Part shown: in pieces, positions 1 to 9,176 of the stretch | How the letters are laid out: each line of letters begins with the position of its first letter | Numbering within the stretch: position 1 is the stretch's first letter | NCBI GenBank assembly: GCA_016235445.1 | Contig: JACRLB010000032.1 | Coordinates: 74,373 to 138,372, forward strand | Direction of reading: 5' to 3' | From: Chloroflexota bacterium | Lineage (GTDB): Bacteria > Chloroflexota > Anaerolineae > Anaerolineales > Villigracilaceae | DNA: 64,000 nt | Translations under genes and position numbers: made by a program | Notes under the pieces: generated by a model | The model's input: only the letters and a program-made list of their open reading frames with translations | Database searches by the model: none | Told to the model about the DNA's origin: nothing

Positions 1-240
1 GACCGCATCCACCAGCCCTATCGATTGAGACATATTTCAGGCGGCATGACGGCTTATAAAACCGCCAAACGGTTTGGCGCGGCGGCGCTTTCAGGTGCGG
101 GGCCTTCCATTATAAATTTCGTGTCCCCTGAAAATGCAAAACGGGCTGGGCAGGAAATCGCACGAGTATTTCAGGAACGGGGAATCGAGACAAGAGAAAT
201 CATCACAAAGCCATCCAACATGGGCGTTCATGGAATATAA
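1..240 (+). CDS. thrB: Homoserine kinase, C-terminal part (5' end outside window)
   Basis: This is the last 79 codons of a GHMP-family kinase, read in frame from base 1 without a start codon. The fragment opens with DRIHQPYR, a signature of homoserine kinase shortly before its C-terminal half-domain, and carries the GHMP motif 3 LSGAGPS at fragment residues 30-36. Homoserine kinase phosphorylates L-homoserine with ATP in the cytoplasm as the step before threonine synthase. The gene ends 43 bp before a convergent TerC gene with a shared hairpin terminator between them. The N-terminal ATP-binding part is not visible. Another GHMP kinase is possible, but the DRIHQPYR context favours ThrB. Confidence 0.85.
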   Translation, partial: DRIHQPYRLRHISGGMTAYKTAKRFGAAALSGAGPSIINFVSPENAKRAGQEIARVFQERGIETREIITKPSNMGVHGI

Positions 241-271
241 AAACTGCCGACCATCTTTTGGTCGGCAGTTT
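241..271. terminator. Bidirectional hairpin terminator
   Basis: A perfect 12-bp inverted repeat (AAACTGCCGACC / GGTCGGCAGTTT) with a 7-nt loop lies between the convergent thrB and TerC genes. It has a T-rich side on both strands, so it can end transcription from either direction. Confidence 0.85.
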
Positions 272-282
272 ACTTTTTGACT

Positions 283-1131
283 CTATTTCTTCTTGGCTTT
301 CGGCTTTGATTTCGCCTTCTTCATCGGACTGGCTTTTACCGCAACGACTGCGGGTTGAAGTTCCAATGCCCCGGCCTTGTAAGGATCACGCAAATTGACG
401 GGTTTAACATGGCTATCGCGCACACGAATATTGATCATCTCTACCATCACCGAGAAACCCATCGCAAAGTATACATATCCCTTGGGAATATGTTGGTGCA
501 GACCCTCCACAATGAGTGTAAAACCGATCAGCAGAAGGAAACTCAAAGCAAGAATCTTGATGGTAGGATGTCTTTCCACAAATTCACCGAGAGGCCCGGC
601 AATGAATACCATCACGAATGCAGCAATGATCACTGCGGCAATCATGATTTCAATATGATCCACCATACCTACCGCAGTGATAACCGAGTCCAACGAAAAG
701 ACAATATCCAGCAGCATGATCTGAATAATCACACTGGTGAAGGTTGCGGCGACCTTCGCGGAAGCATGTCCTTCCTTGCCCTCTAACTTGTCATGGATCT
801 CATGGGTACTCTTCCATAGCAGGAAGAGACCGCCCGCCAGCAAGATCAAGTCGCGGCCTGAAATGCCGATATTTTCACCACCAAACCAGGGAATATTGAA
901 GAGCGCTTCCTCCAGGCTAATGATCCAGGAAAGCGAGGCAAGCAATAAAACACGCGTGATTACCGCAAGAAGGATACCTGTTGTCCGAGCACGTTGTTGG
1001 TCTTGCGCGGGAAGTTTCCCTGCAAGGATCGAAATGAAGATTACGTTATCCACGCCCAGCACTAATTCCAGTGCAATCAGCGTGACAAACGCAATCCATG
1101 TTTCGGGTGATGAAATCCAACTAAAATCCAC
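283..1131 (-). CDS. TerC family integral membrane protein
   Basis: This is a TerC/Alx-type membrane protein of about 282 residues with roughly seven hydrophobic segments. Acidic residues lie inside membrane helices in two internally repeated motifs, ELVLGVDN near residue 22 and LLDIVFSLDS near residue 142; TerC proteins use such residues for metal handling. Family members act in manganese export or in tellurite-resistance-associated metal homeostasis. The C-terminus is a lysine-rich cytoplasmic tail (MKKAKSKPKAKKK). The open frame begins at a TTG (1137), but AGGAG lies only 2 nt before it and 8 nt before the GTG at 1131, so GTG is preferred. The substrate cannot be read from sequence. Confidence 0.85.
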   Translation of the reverse strand: MDFSWISSPETWIAFVTLIALELVLGVDNVIFISILAGKLPAQDQQRARTTGILLAVITRVLLLASLSWIISLEEALFNIPWFGGENIGISGRDLILLAGGLFLLWKSTHEIHDKLEGKEGHASAKVAATFTSVIIQIMLLDIVFSLDSVITAVGMVDHIEIMIAAVIIAAFVMVFIAGPLGEFVERHPTIKILALSFLLLIGFTLIVEGLHQHIPKGYVYFAMGFSVMVEMINIRVRDSHVKPVNLRDPYKAGALELQPAVVAVKASPMKKAKSKPKAKKK

Positions 1132-1194
1132 GGTCAATACTCCTGAAAAAAGGTTGAAAGAATTTTAATGGCAATTTGAGAATTTGAGTATATA

Positions 1195-1225
1195 AAAACT
1201 CGGAGGATTTTGCCCTCCGAGTTTT
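1195..1225 (-). terminator. Terminator after the SCP2 gene
   Basis: The 12-bp inverted repeat AAAACTCGGAGG / CCTCCGAGTTTT with a 7-nt loop sits just after the SCP2 stop codon in the minus direction and ends in a T run. It separates the lipid operon from the downstream terC gene. Confidence 0.8.
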
Positions 1226-1231
1226 CCGTTT

Positions 1232-1558
1232 CTACTTGATCTTGAACATCTGGGTGAGTTTCATTGCCAGGTTGAGGTCGCCTGCAAGTTTCAGCTTACC
1301 TTGCATGAAGGCCTGCATCCCGTCAATTTCACCCGTGAAGATTTTGACGTAATCGCCAGAATCGGCGGTGAGGGTCATTTTTGGGGAAGCATGTGTGCCT
1401 TGCGCAACTTCCACTTTACCGTCTTTGATCGTGGCGTACCATTCGCCAGGCTCGGCGCCCGTGAATTTGAATTGAATTGTGGCGTCTAAACCTGCGGCTT
1501 TTTCGGGGATGAATGCGCCAGGCATTTTGGACATGAGGGTTTCGATTGTGAGTGACAT
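1232..1558 (-). CDS. SCP2 sterol-binding domain protein
   Basis: A 108-residue single-domain SCP2-like protein. The pattern GEWYATIKDG followed by MTLTADSGDYVKIFTGEIDGMQAFMQGKLKLAGDL-type strands and helices, quoted here only in part, is typical of SCP2 lipid-binding domains, including the G-x-G-LKL-x-GD segment near the C-terminus. Such proteins bind hydrophobic acyl or sterol ligands in the cytoplasm and are often linked to fatty-acid metabolism. It is the last gene of the minus-strand beta-oxidation block, downstream of thiolase across a repeat element, so a role in presenting acyl-CoA or lipid to these enzymes is plausible. The ATG start is supported by the family length. Confidence 0.85.
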   Translation of the reverse strand: MSLTIETLMSKMPGAFIPEKAAGLDATIQFKFTGAEPGEWYATIKDGKVEVAQGTHASPKMTLTADSGDYVKIFTGEIDGMQAFMQGKLKLAGDLNLAMKLTQMFKIK

Positions 1559-1585
1559 TGATTAGATTCCTTTTTATTATTTTTT

Positions 1586-1740
1586 CGCCCTGAGCGGAGT
1601 GACGAACGGCAGCGAGGAATGCAGTCGAAGGGCGGTGTCGCATGAAAGTAAACTCATCATTGCGCGCTGTCCTTCGACTACGCCGCACACCTGCCCTGGC
1701 GGGCGGTGCCAGGGAAGAACACGCGGCTCCGCTCAGGAGG
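1586..1740. repeat. Nested palindromic intergenic repeat (family K)
   Basis: Two nested inverted repeats fill the thiolase-SCP2 gap. The outer pair is CCTGAGCGGAG (1589-1599) and CTCCGCTCAGG (1727-1737); the inner pair is AGTCGAAGG (1623-1631) and CCTTCGACT (1671-1679). A perfect 7-bp hairpin, CCCTGGC / GCCAGGG, lies at 1694-1714. It has no coding potential of its own and resembles a small non-autonomous repeat. Confidence 0.75.
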
Positions 1741-1744
1741 AAGG

Positions 1745-2929
<1,185 letters not shown>

Positions 2930-2968
2930 GTGATTATCTCCTTCTTTTGGGTACTTGATACGGGGAGT

Positions 2969-3010
2969 ACAAGTTACAAGTTACAGGATACAAAGTACAG
3001 GGTATGGGTT
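2969..3010. repeat. Degenerate heptamer tandem repeat
   Basis: Six consecutive 7-mers (ACAAGTT, ACAAGTT, ACAGGAT, ACAAAGT, ACAGGGT, ATGGGTT) fill the gap upstream of thiolase and run into the stop codon of the upstream gene. Confidence 0.75.
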
Positions 3011-3440
3011 ACTTTTTCTTGCTGAGATTACTTTTGTGAGAATTTAAGACGTTGACGACAAGAGCTTTCAAATGGTCAACAACTTTATAACGATGTTCGA
3101 GTAAATCAGGCGACAAGGCATGGCGGGAGCGATAATACCATCCGCGTGTTTCGCGAATTTCACCGAGACTGATTTTCAAGATACGCACATAATCAGGCGT
3201 GCCAATTCCACGACCAGCCGCTTCTTCCATATTTGCACTAACGCTTCCAGAACTGCGGATAATCTGGCCGATATTGTGTTTGGCGCGAAAATCCTTTTGC
3301 AAAATATCGCAATCATCCCACACCAGATCATACAAATACAGAGCGACACGATAGTATAAAGACTCCCATAGCGGGTCTTTTTTTACATAATCTGGAACTG
3401 CCTTTTCCCAGTCCTCAAACTTTATAAACGTGTCACTCAT
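3009..3440 (-). CDS. Four-helix bundle protein (S23/IVP family)
   Basis: A 143-residue protein that is helical throughout and matches the S23/IVP four-helix-bundle family. Recognisable parts are a segment on fast-turning helices (YLYDLVWDDCDIL), the family-typical IRSSGSVSANMEEAAGRG turn around residues 61-80, and ILKISLGEIRETRGW. These proteins were first seen in 23S rRNA intervening sequences and are now found widely; their function is unknown. The open frame extends upstream into the fadN-like gene, but the ATG at 3440 begins the family homology and avoids that overlap. It is embedded between fadN-like and thiolase genes, flanked on both sides by heptamer repeats, so it may be a later insertion. 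Confidence 0.82.
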   Translation of the reverse strand: MSDTFIKFEDWEKAVPDYVKKDPLWESLYYRVALYLYDLVWDDCDILQKDFRAKHNIGQIIRSSGSVSANMEEAAGRGIGTPDYVRILKISLGEIRETRGWYYRSRHALSPDLLEHRYKVVDHLKALVVNVLNSHKSNLSKKK

Positions 3441-3451
3441 CACATCTCCGC

Positions 3452-3493
3452 ATCTCGTATCTTGTATCTTGTATCTTGTATCTCGTATCTTGT
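3452..3493. repeat. Six perfect-phase heptamer repeats (ATCTYGT)
   Basis: Six uninterrupted 7-bp units, four ATCTTGT and two ATCTCGT, fill the whole gap between the fadN-like stop codon and the leader of the four-helix-bundle gene. Confidence 0.92.
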
Positions 3494-5881
3494 TTAATTT
3501 CTCAACGGCTTCCCGCTTTGCAAAATGCTCCACATTCTGGCTTGTGTTTTTTCTTCGCCGCAAAGAGATAAAAATGCTTCTCTTTCCAAATCCAAAATGT
3601 ATTGCTCGCTCACCCATGTCGGCTTGGACAATTCGCCGCCCGCCATGACATACGCGAGTTTGGAGGCAATGTACGAGTCGTGTTCGGTGATGAAATTGCC
3701 TTCCTTGAACGCCCATGCGCCGATCTTCATTGCGCCGAACATATCGCGCCCTGCGGCATAGATCAACTCTGGCGCGGGGGGACGATATCCAGACGCGGCC
3801 ATGTGCAGGGCTTCTTTCTTGGCTTCGGTCAGCAAATGATCGCGATTTACCACAACCCTATCCTGCGGGCCTAAAATTCCCATGCCACGCGCCTCTTCAG
3901 CAGACACGGCAACTTTAGCCTGCCCGATTTGCAAGAACGCCTTCTGAATAAACGGGAATGTTTCAGCGCTTTCAACTCTCGCAGCGGGATTGATAATACG
4001 GCGCATATATTCCTTTGTGCCCGCGCCCGCAGGAATGACTCCCGCTCCGAGTTCCACCAACCCAATATAGGTTTCAGCCGCCGCAACAACTCTCGAACCA
4101 TGCATGGTGATTTCACATCCGCCGCCGAGCGCCAGCCCGGCAGGAGCAACAACCACGGGCTTGGGAGAATAACGCATCCGCATATTCAAACCTTGCAGTT
4201 TACGGATCGCGCCATCGAGTGTGTCCCACATCCCTTGCTGAGCGGCAACGACAACCATAAACAAGTTCGCGCCCGCACTGAAGTTATCCGCTTCACTGCC
4301 GATGACCAGACCATCGAAATCATTTTCAAGCCTGTCCAACGCCTCGGAAGCAACCGCAAAGATATCGTCATCGAGCGCATTCATCTTGGTGTGGAATTCA
4401 ACCAGCGCCACGCCATCGCCAATATCATACAGCGACGCGCCCGCGTTCTTGCTGATTTCTTTCTTCGTGCCGCGCAAGTCCTTCAAGAACACAAAACCTT
4501 CACTGGCCTTGATCTTCACATACTTCTTTTTAGACACATCGTACGCGCCAACTTTGTTATCGCCTTTATATTGATAGAAGGTCTCAACACCGTTCTTCAA
4601 CATTTCTTCCACCCACTTCGCGGCGGGGTACCCTTCGGCCTTCATGCGCTTCACGGTTTCCTTCACACCGAGCATGTCCCAAATCTCGAACGGGCCAGCA
4701 TCGTGCATGAACCCCCAGCGGACTGCGTCATCAATCGGCTTGGCGGTATCTGCAACTTCGGGGATGATGGTGGAGACGTACTGGAAACTTTGATAGGTCA
4801 ACGCCTTGACCAGCTTCGCCGCCTTGTCAGCCGAAGGCGCTTCGAGCATGACCTTGAGCTTGTCACCCAACCCCTCGACATCTTTCGCCGCCTTGACAGA
4901 GTCAAAGCGCGGCTTGCCCGCGGGCGCATGTTCCAGCGTGTTCAAGTCCAGCGAATAAAATTCTTTCTTGCCTTCCGCGTTACGCACTTCTTTGTAGAAA
5001 CCTACTTTGGTTTTATTGCCGAGCCATTTGCGCTCCAACAAAGTGTCCATCAATTTGCGCGGCTTTTCGGCGGCGAGATATTTCTGTCCGAGCTTGTCAT
5101 GCGGAATCAGGGGGGCAAGATTTTTGCCTACATGATCCCACACATCCGCGCCGACCAAATCTATCAGCCTGAACGTTGCCGTTTTGGGCCGACCCATTAA
5201 AGGTCCGGTAAGAGCGTCCACTTCGTCAACGGTGTAATCGTTGTTGAGGATGAAGTCCATGGCGAAGGCGCCCGTTCCAAAAGCGACGCGATTCCCGATG
5301 AAGTTCGGCGTGTCTTTGCAAAGCACAATGCCTTTGCCCAAATTGAATTCACCGAAGTGCATGAAGAATTCAGTGACATCCTTCGAGGTATCCGCAGTTG
5401 GGATGATCTCCAACAACTTGAGATAGCGCGGCGGATTGAAAAAGTGCGTGCCGAGAAAATGCTGTTTGAATCCCTTCGAGCGGCCTTCAGCAATGGCCTT
5501 GACGGGAATGCCCGAAGTGTTCGTGGAAACGATGGCATTCGGCTTGCGGATTTCATCAATGCGCGTCATCAAATCCTGTTTGATTTTGAGATTCTCGATG
5601 ATGGCTTCGCAGACCCAATCGGCATCGGCAACTGCGCCGAAATCATCTTCAAGATTTCCAAGCGTGACGAGAGTCTTCAAATCCGCGCCCATCAAATTGG
5701 CGGGCCTGGCTTTGACACAGCGATCCCAGCCTTCTTTGACGATCTTATTTTTATCAGGTAAATCTTTCGCAACGATGTCGAGCAAAGTCACAGGCACGCC
5801 GATATTTGCCAAATGCGCCGCAATCGCCGCGCCCATTGTGCCTGAGCCGATGACGACGGCTTTGTGAATGTGATATTTCAT
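3494..5881 (-). CDS. fadN: FadN-like 3-hydroxyacyl-CoA dehydrogenase/enoyl-CoA hydratase
   Basis: A 795-residue bifunctional beta-oxidation enzyme with the dehydrogenase domain first, the order found in Bacillus FadN and opposite to that of E. coli FadB. The NAD-binding Rossmann motif GSGTMG is at residues 12-17 and the catalytic histidine of the HFFNPPR motif is near residue 146. A crotonase domain occupies roughly residues 470-720, with LALGGGCEITMHGSR supplying the oxyanion-hole region and GLVELGAGVIPAGAGT containing the catalytic glutamate region. It hydrates 2-enoyl-CoA and oxidises the 3-hydroxy product. It lies in an operon with two acyl-CoA dehydrogenases upstream and thiolase downstream. 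No frameshift is seen. Confidence 0.92.
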   Translation of the reverse strand: MKYHIHKAVVIGSGTMGAAIAAHLANIGVPVTLLDIVAKDLPDKNKIVKEGWDRCVKARPANLMGADLKTLVTLGNLEDDFGAVADADWVCEAIIENLKIKQDLMTRIDEIRKPNAIVSTNTSGIPVKAIAEGRSKGFKQHFLGTHFFNPPRYLKLLEIIPTADTSKDVTEFFMHFGEFNLGKGIVLCKDTPNFIGNRVAFGTGAFAMDFILNNDYTVDEVDALTGPLMGRPKTATFRLIDLVGADVWDHVGKNLAPLIPHDKLGQKYLAAEKPRKLMDTLLERKWLGNKTKVGFYKEVRNAEGKKEFYSLDLNTLEHAPAGKPRFDSVKAAKDVEGLGDKLKVMLEAPSADKAAKLVKALTYQSFQYVSTIIPEVADTAKPIDDAVRWGFMHDAGPFEIWDMLGVKETVKRMKAEGYPAAKWVEEMLKNGVETFYQYKGDNKVGAYDVSKKKYVKIKASEGFVFLKDLRGTKKEISKNAGASLYDIGDGVALVEFHTKMNALDDDIFAVASEALDRLENDFDGLVIGSEADNFSAGANLFMVVVAAQQGMWDTLDGAIRKLQGLNMRMRYSPKPVVVAPAGLALGGGCEITMHGSRVVAAAETYIGLVELGAGVIPAGAGTKEYMRRIINPAARVESAETFPFIQKAFLQIGQAKVAVSAEEARGMGILGPQDRVVVNRDHLLTEAKKEALHMAASGYRPPAPELIYAAGRDMFGAMKIGAWAFKEGNFITEHDSYIASKLAYVMAGGELSKPTWVSEQYILDLEREAFLSLCGEEKTQARMWSILQSGKPLRN

Positions 5882-5909
5882 GTGTTCTCCTTGTAGGTGA
5901 TGAGAAACT

Positions 5910-6021
5910 GGTAATTGGAGATTGGAGATTGATAATTAAGGAAGTTAGCGTTGGCTTCTGAATATTTTATCCACTGAGCAACACACTCCAATCTTCCAGT
6001 CCTCTAATCTCTAATCTCTAT
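5910..6021. repeat. Two heptamer-repeat blocks in opposite orientation
   Basis: Units GGTAATT, GGAGATT, GGAGATT and GATAATT occupy 5910-5937. CTCCAAT, CTTCCAG and then CTCTAAT, CTCTAAT, CTCTATT occupy 5986-6022. The second block reads as the complement of the first, so transcripts of this gap could fold. Confidence 0.8.
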
Positions 6022-7281
6022 TTACCTCAACTCCGCGCCCGAATAACCCAAAATCTGCCGTGCCACAACCAAACGATTGATCTGGCCCGTGCCTTCGTAA
6101 ATATCGGTGATCTTCGCATCGCGGAACCATTTCTCGAGCAGAAATTCGCGGCTGTAACCAATCGGGCCTAAAATCTCAACCGCCTTCTGCGTGACCTTCG
6201 TGGTCACATCCCCCGCCCTCACCTTGCTCATCGAAGACTCGAGCGCATTGGGTTTCTTGTTGTCGGCCATCCAAACCGCCTTCAACACCATCAGCCACGC
6301 AGACTTGAGCATGATCTCCATGTCAATCACATCGCGTTCGATGGATGTCAATTTATTGCGCGGAAGTCCATAGCGGATTTGGACGCCGTTCTCTTTGAGT
6401 TTTTCCTTGAGGAATTCAAGAGCGGCTCTTGCCACGCCCAGGCCTGATGCCGCTACGAGCGGCCTTGTCGCATCGAAAGTAGCCATCGCACCCTTGAAAC
6501 CTGTCGTGGTCTTTTCAACGGTTGGGTTGCCGAGAATATTCTCGAAGGGAACGCGCGCATCCACAAGCGAGATCGAGGCTGTGTCACTGGCGCGGATGCC
6601 GAGTTTGTGTTCCAGCTTGGTGATCTTCACTCCGGGCGCGCCGCTTTCAACCACAAAAGCCCGCATCCCAGCCCGCCCTGCGGATGGGTCAATGCTTGCC
6701 CACACCACGATGAACCCTTTGCCAAATTTTTCATATTCGGTAAATGATTTATCGCCGCCAGTGACGAAAATCTTTTCACCGTTGATAACCCATTCGTTGG
6801 TCTTTTCATCCAAAATAGCACGAGCGCGAATTGCGGAGGTATCTGAGCCTGCGCCAGGTTCGGTCATGCACATGGCCGCGAAGGTTGGCTTCTCATCGTT
6901 GAAGCGCGCGAGGAATTTGGCTTTCTGCTCGGCATTGCCAGCCGCTTGAACCGCCGCCGCGCCCAACCCTCCGCCTGGGGTGATGAGGTAATAGCCTACA
7001 TCGCCCCACGAAAGCATTTCGATTTGCGCCGCCAATTTCTGGTAGCCGATTGGCGGGCGTTTCTCTGCGCCCTCTTTTGGTTTTTCTTCCGACGGGGCCA
7101 GCCCGCCGCCACCACCCATGGAGCGCATGGCGGTGTGCATGAATTCGATGTACTCCCACGGAATGGCATGTTCGTTCTCGTCGAATTCGCGCGAGGTGGA
7201 GCGCATCATATTTTCAGCAACAGACTGCAACACGGTCTGCATTTGTAGAATCGGTTTGGGGGTTTCGAAATCAATGGTCAT
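6022..7281 (-). CDS. Acyl-CoA dehydrogenase
   Basis: A 419-residue flavoprotein of the acyl-CoA dehydrogenase family, which introduces the trans-2 double bond into acyl-CoA and passes electrons to ETF. The FAD/substrate motif MTEPGAGSD lies near residue 140. The C-terminal DIYEGTGQINRLVVAR carries the usual catalytic glutamate (about Glu396). An acidic, glycine-rich loop (SMGGGGGLAPSEEKPKEG) near residue 55 is an unusual insertion. It lies between a second acyl-CoA dehydrogenase gene and the fadN-like gene on the same strand, with heptamer repeats in both gaps. Chain-length specificity cannot be read from sequence. Confidence 0.92.
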   Translation of the reverse strand: MTIDFETPKPILQMQTVLQSVAENMMRSTSREFDENEHAIPWEYIEFMHTAMRSMGGGGGLAPSEEKPKEGAEKRPPIGYQKLAAQIEMLSWGDVGYYLITPGGGLGAAAVQAAGNAEQKAKFLARFNDEKPTFAAMCMTEPGAGSDTSAIRARAILDEKTNEWVINGEKIFVTGGDKSFTEYEKFGKGFIVVWASIDPSAGRAGMRAFVVESGAPGVKITKLEHKLGIRASDTASISLVDARVPFENILGNPTVEKTTTGFKGAMATFDATRPLVAASGLGVARAALEFLKEKLKENGVQIRYGLPRNKLTSIERDVIDMEIMLKSAWLMVLKAVWMADNKKPNALESSMSKVRAGDVTTKVTQKAVEILGPIGYSREFLLEKWFRDAKITDIYEGTGQINRLVVARQILGYSGAELR

Positions 7282-7291
7282 GGTTTCTCCT

Positions 7292-7341
7292 CTTCAATCT
7301 CTAATTTCCAATTACAGGCATTAGAGATTGGTAATTGGTAA
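7292..7341. repeat. Heptamer repeats between two acyl-CoA dehydrogenase genes
   Basis: 7-mers CTTCAAT, CTCTAAT and TTCCAAT are followed by the complementary phase GAGATTG, GTAATTG, GTAATTA, using the same unit sequences as the gap at 5910-6021. Confidence 0.78.
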
Positions 7342-8430
7342 TTAGACTATCGCCAATCCTAAAAGCATCGCAAACCCGCGCCCATTACGCAGGAGCAGTT
7401 CAACGGGATTCTCGCGGATGTAGCCGTGTCCGCCGTAGATTTGCACGCCGCGGTCCGTGACCATCATCGCCATGTCTGCCGAACCTGTTTGCGCGAGATA
7501 TGCCGAGACGCAGGCATCTTCCTTGTTGTTGTCCAGTTTCCAGGCGGCTTCCCATGTCAGCAGGCGCATGGCTTCGATCTCGGTCGCCATCTCTGCCAGC
7601 ATGAAGGCAATGGCCTGCTTCTGCGCGATCTTCACGCCAAAGGCTTCGCGTTCTTTTGCGTAATTCTTTGCGTATTCAAAGGATGATTTTGCAACACCCA
7701 AAGCGGCTGAGGCGGAGGCAATGCGCATCGCAGACAGGATCAGCCCAAAGTCGTGGCCTGATGCGCCGCCGAGTCGGCTGGCGGTCACATTCTCGAGTCT
7801 GAGGCGATACATCGGCAGGGCATTCAATCCCATTATCTTTTCGCGTTCGTCTGAGATGGCCAGGCCTGCGGCGTTTTTGTCAACGATGAAGCCTTGCGTC
7901 ACGCCGTTGAAGTTTGCGTAGACGATCATGGCTTCGGCGTCTTTGGCGAAGGGCACGAAAATCTTTTCGCCGTTCAGAACGTAACTGCCACCATCAGCTT
8001 TTGCGGTGGTCTTGAGCGCGCTGGGGTCGAAGTCGAAACTCATTTCCATAAGCGCGGCGGTGTATGGCGCCCAGTCGCCGCCGACGATGGCTGGAAGATA
8101 TTGCTGTTTCTGCTCTTCACTGCCGCCAAGCAAAATTGGCGTGGCAAAAAGCGAAGGCGTGAGCACGGCCAGCGCGCCCGCGAGATCGCCGAATGCCATC
8201 TCTTCAACGGCCAGCGCGCCCGTTACCGCACTGCGCTCGCCAAAGCCGCCATAGACTTCGGGCGTGGAGGCTTGCAAAAAGCCGAGTTCCCAACCTTTGC
8301 TGATGAGTTTCAGCGGCAGGTCGTGGTTTTCCTCGGCGTCGTGCGCGGCGGGACGCAGGTCATTCTCGGCATACTTCCCTACTGCGTCAATCAACATTTG
8401 TTGTTCTTCATTGGGTTCGAACGAATACAT
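7342..8430 (-). CDS. Acyl-CoA dehydrogenase-like protein with atypical C-terminus
   Basis: A 362-residue acyl-CoA dehydrogenase-family protein. The N-terminal helical domain, the central beta-domain with GSYVLNGEKIFVPFAKDA and the C-terminal helices with QIYGGHGYIRENPVE are recognisable. Two features are unusual. The central FAD-loop motif normally like TEPGAGSD is replaced by MEMSFDFDPS. The C-terminus ends in RNGRGFAMLLGLAIV, where the family normally has an I-x-E-G-T segment with the catalytic glutamate. It may be catalytically changed or act as a partner of the adjacent enzyme, as in heteromeric ACADs; that is inference. It is the first enzyme gene after the TetR regulator. Confidence 0.82.
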   Translation of the reverse strand: MYSFEPNEEQQMLIDAVGKYAENDLRPAAHDAEENHDLPLKLISKGWELGFLQASTPEVYGGFGERSAVTGALAVEEMAFGDLAGALAVLTPSLFATPILLGGSEEQKQQYLPAIVGGDWAPYTAALMEMSFDFDPSALKTTAKADGGSYVLNGEKIFVPFAKDAEAMIVYANFNGVTQGFIVDKNAAGLAISDEREKIMGLNALPMYRLRLENVTASRLGGASGHDFGLILSAMRIASASAALGVAKSSFEYAKNYAKEREAFGVKIAQKQAIAFMLAEMATEIEAMRLLTWEAAWKLDNNKEDACVSAYLAQTGSADMAMMVTDRGVQIYGGHGYIRENPVELLLRNGRGFAMLLGLAIV

Positions 8431-8513
8431 TTGTCTTCTCTCCTTTCAAATAAAAGTAGACATGTTCACAGGTATACATGTTTCCGCGTCTACGGGTTTC
8501 CGTATTTACTTGC

Positions 8514-9074
8514 TCACTTCAACAATCCATTCAACATCAAATCCGCATAATCATCGGCCACTTGTTCAATCGTCTTGCCGCCATCAGGGTGATACCAGGT
8601 GAGCGTCCAGTTCATCACACCCATCAGCGCGCGAACAGCCATGTCCGTATCCTTGCAATTGAAAACCTTTGCCTGCACGCCTTCGTTAAATACATCCCGC
8701 CATAATCCTTCAAATTTATCGCGTTGAGGGACATGGCGGGCGTGGGACTTTTTATCGAGGGAGCGATGCTCGAATAAAAGAACGGCAGTGAGGTCGGCGT
8801 TTTCTGCCAGCACGGATAAATATCCGCGAATCATTTGCCTGAGTTTTTGGTCAGTGGGGTTGGCCTGAGAGGAGATCGCGGCGATGTGGTCGGTCAACAT
8901 GTTTAGGGCGCGGTCGAGAAGCGCGAGCAAAATCTCCTGCTTGGATGTCACGTGATGATACAGGCTGGCCTTTTGCACATCGAGCGCAGCCGCAATATCA
9001 GACATGGACGCGCCATGAAAGCCTTTGTGTCGAAAAACCTGCGCGGCGGCGTCGAGGATGTCGTCTCGGGTCAT
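8514..9074 (-). CDS. TetR/AcrR family transcriptional regulator
   Basis: A 186-residue TetR-type repressor. Residues 1-47 form the DNA-binding domain, with ILDAAAQVFRHKGFHGASM followed by the helix-turn-helix region SDIAAALDVQKASLYHH. The C-terminal ligand domain is helical and variable. It heads the minus-strand beta-oxidation block, 83 bp upstream of the first dehydrogenase, and a palindromic operator lies 12 bp before its start codon. Acyl-CoA-responsive control of the downstream genes, as for FadR-type TetR proteins, is a reasonable inference; the ligand itself cannot be seen. Confidence 0.9.
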   Translation of the reverse strand: MTRDDILDAAAQVFRHKGFHGASMSDIAAALDVQKASLYHHVTSKQEILLALLDRALNMLTDHIAAISSQANPTDQKLRQMIRGYLSVLAENADLTAVLLFEHRSLDKKSHARHVPQRDKFEGLWRDVFNEGVQAKVFNCKDTDMAVRALMGVMNWTLTWYHPDGGKTIEQVADDYADLMLNGLLK

Positions 9075-9085
9075 GGGTCTCCTTC

Positions 9086-9101
9086 CCTACCGAACGGTAG
9101 G
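9086..9101. promoter_or_regulatory. Palindromic operator of the TetR regulator
   Basis: CCTACCG-AA-CGGTAGG is a perfect 7+2+7 palindrome just downstream of the predicted start site and 12 bp before the regulator ATG, as expected for autorepression by a TetR protein. Confidence 0.75.
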
Positions 9102-9109
9102 TAGGGCAA

Positions 9110-9138
9110 AGTTTACTACTCCAACTTTGAAGAGTCAA
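9110..9138 (-). promoter_or_regulatory. Sigma-70-type promoter of the TetR/beta-oxidation block
   Basis: On the minus strand TTGACT (-35, 9138-9133) and TAAACT (-10, 9115-9110) are separated by exactly 17 bp. The predicted start site falls near 9103, next to the palindromic operator. Confidence 0.65.
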
Positions 9139-9176
9139 GGGGATTCGGGAACAGATAAGATAAAATTCATCTGCCT

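Noticed and set aside
3452-3493. CRISPR array
   Set aside because: Units are 7 bp with no spacers. The J repeats at 47465-48619 are irregular and lack constant spacing; no cas genes are present.
3441-3716. Long upstream extension of the four-helix-bundle ORF
   Set aside because: It runs through the heptamer array and antisense into the fadN-like gene; the conserved protein starts at 3440.
3929-5200. 423-codon open frame on the plus strand
   Set aside because: It is the antisense shadow of the fadN-like gene, with atypical composition and no start signal.
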